Shown piece after piece: positions 19,500 through 19,786 of a DNA stretch of 19,786 nt. Origin of the DNA: Terfezia claveryi (taxonomy: Eukaryota > Ascomycota > Pezizomycetes > Pezizales > Pezizaceae); contig WHUX01000553.1 in assembly GCA_015179025.1 (NCBI GenBank), positions 1 to 19,786 of the forward strand. Direction: 5' to 3'. Under the pieces are notes generated by a model. The model was not told the DNA's origin and ran no database searches. It saw nothing but the letters and a program-made list of their open reading frames with translations. Positions within the stretch are counted from its first letter, which is position 1. Every line of letters begins with the position of its first letter. The position numbers and the translations under genes are program-made.

Positions 19500-19786
19500 C
19501 TAGTTGTACTTCTTAGATATGTTATATATATACTTATTGTAAATTTCCATATTATTTATTCTGTATATAGATAATAGATATCAATACTACTATTCTACTA
19601 ACCAGACTATATTCTACTAATACTCTATCTTAATAATCTAAAGTTTACTGCTGCTACTGCCTATATAGGTTAGTCAATAGCAATAAATGTATAAAAAGTG
19701 AGGTACTTACTTTTATCACCCAAAGAGTTTAGCTAGTTATGATATATAAGAGGAAAGATAAGGAAAAGTAATATAAAACAAATATA
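19500..19786. other. AT-rich tail, no gene seen
   Basis: TA-rich sequence with no open frame worth reporting. It should contain the 3' end of the piggyBac-like element, including any Cys-rich terminus and inverted repeat. I could not recognise either after the base changes. Confidence 0.4.

Noticed and set aside
1..19786. tRNA, rRNA or other structured RNA genes
   Set aside because: I looked for tRNA B-box-like GGTTCGAATCC words and rRNA-like conserved stretches and found none.
1..19786. An undescribed defence or biosynthetic system
   Set aside because: All recognisable coding regions are transposon or transposon-broken genes; nothing forms a coherent functional cluster.

Overview
The window looks like a transposon-dense stretch of a filamentous fungal genome. 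The protein families seen are a DUF6532-like protein, a Plavaka-type transposase, a Fot1/pogo-like transposase, a piggyBac-like transposase and a Ty3/gypsy integrase with chromodomain. Candidate introns are short (50 and 62 nt), with fungal-type donors and CTAAC/CTGAC branch motifs. DUF6532 and Plavaka are best known from mushroom-forming basidiomycetes. The C-to-T style decay (CAG, TGG, CAA and CGA turned into stops) resembles the repeat-induced point mutation (RIP) of filamentous ascomycetes. I cannot settle the phylum from sequence alone. I see no gene that looks intact; almost every recognisable coding region is broken.

Layout. (1) 1-3577: a minus-strand DUF6532-like gene with a basic start and an acidic tail, cut by a solo LTR at 1466-2924. 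(2) 3578-4061: gene-poor, with an A29 run. (3) 4062-9403: a minus-strand gene of unknown family. A 3.7-kb pogo element (4843-8526) sits inside it at a TA dinucleotide, and a second copy of the same solo LTR (6206-7667) sits inside the pogo transposase. This is gene, DNA transposon and LTR nested three deep. (4) 9404-10800: non-coding repeats and a weak, unidentified decayed minus-strand gene. (5) About 10814-14664, with faint coding traces to about 15360: a plus-strand Plavaka-type transposase relic, cut by the third solo LTR (12712-14173). (6) From about 15735 to the end: a sharply more AT-rich, TpA-rich block. It holds a Ty3/gypsy integrase tail with chromodomain, a possible LTR start, and a decayed piggyBac-like transposase with an 18-bp lysine-coding minisatellite and Ser/Thr-rich insertions.

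The three solo LTRs (1459-1462 bp, TG...CA ends) each have a different perfect 5-bp target duplication: CCCTC, CCATT and ATATG. Removing each LTR plus one duplication rejoins the interrupted reading frame, so the order of insertion can be read directly. All three lie in the sense direction of the gene they interrupt. The genes do not form a pathway; the window is a record of successive transposition and mutational decay.
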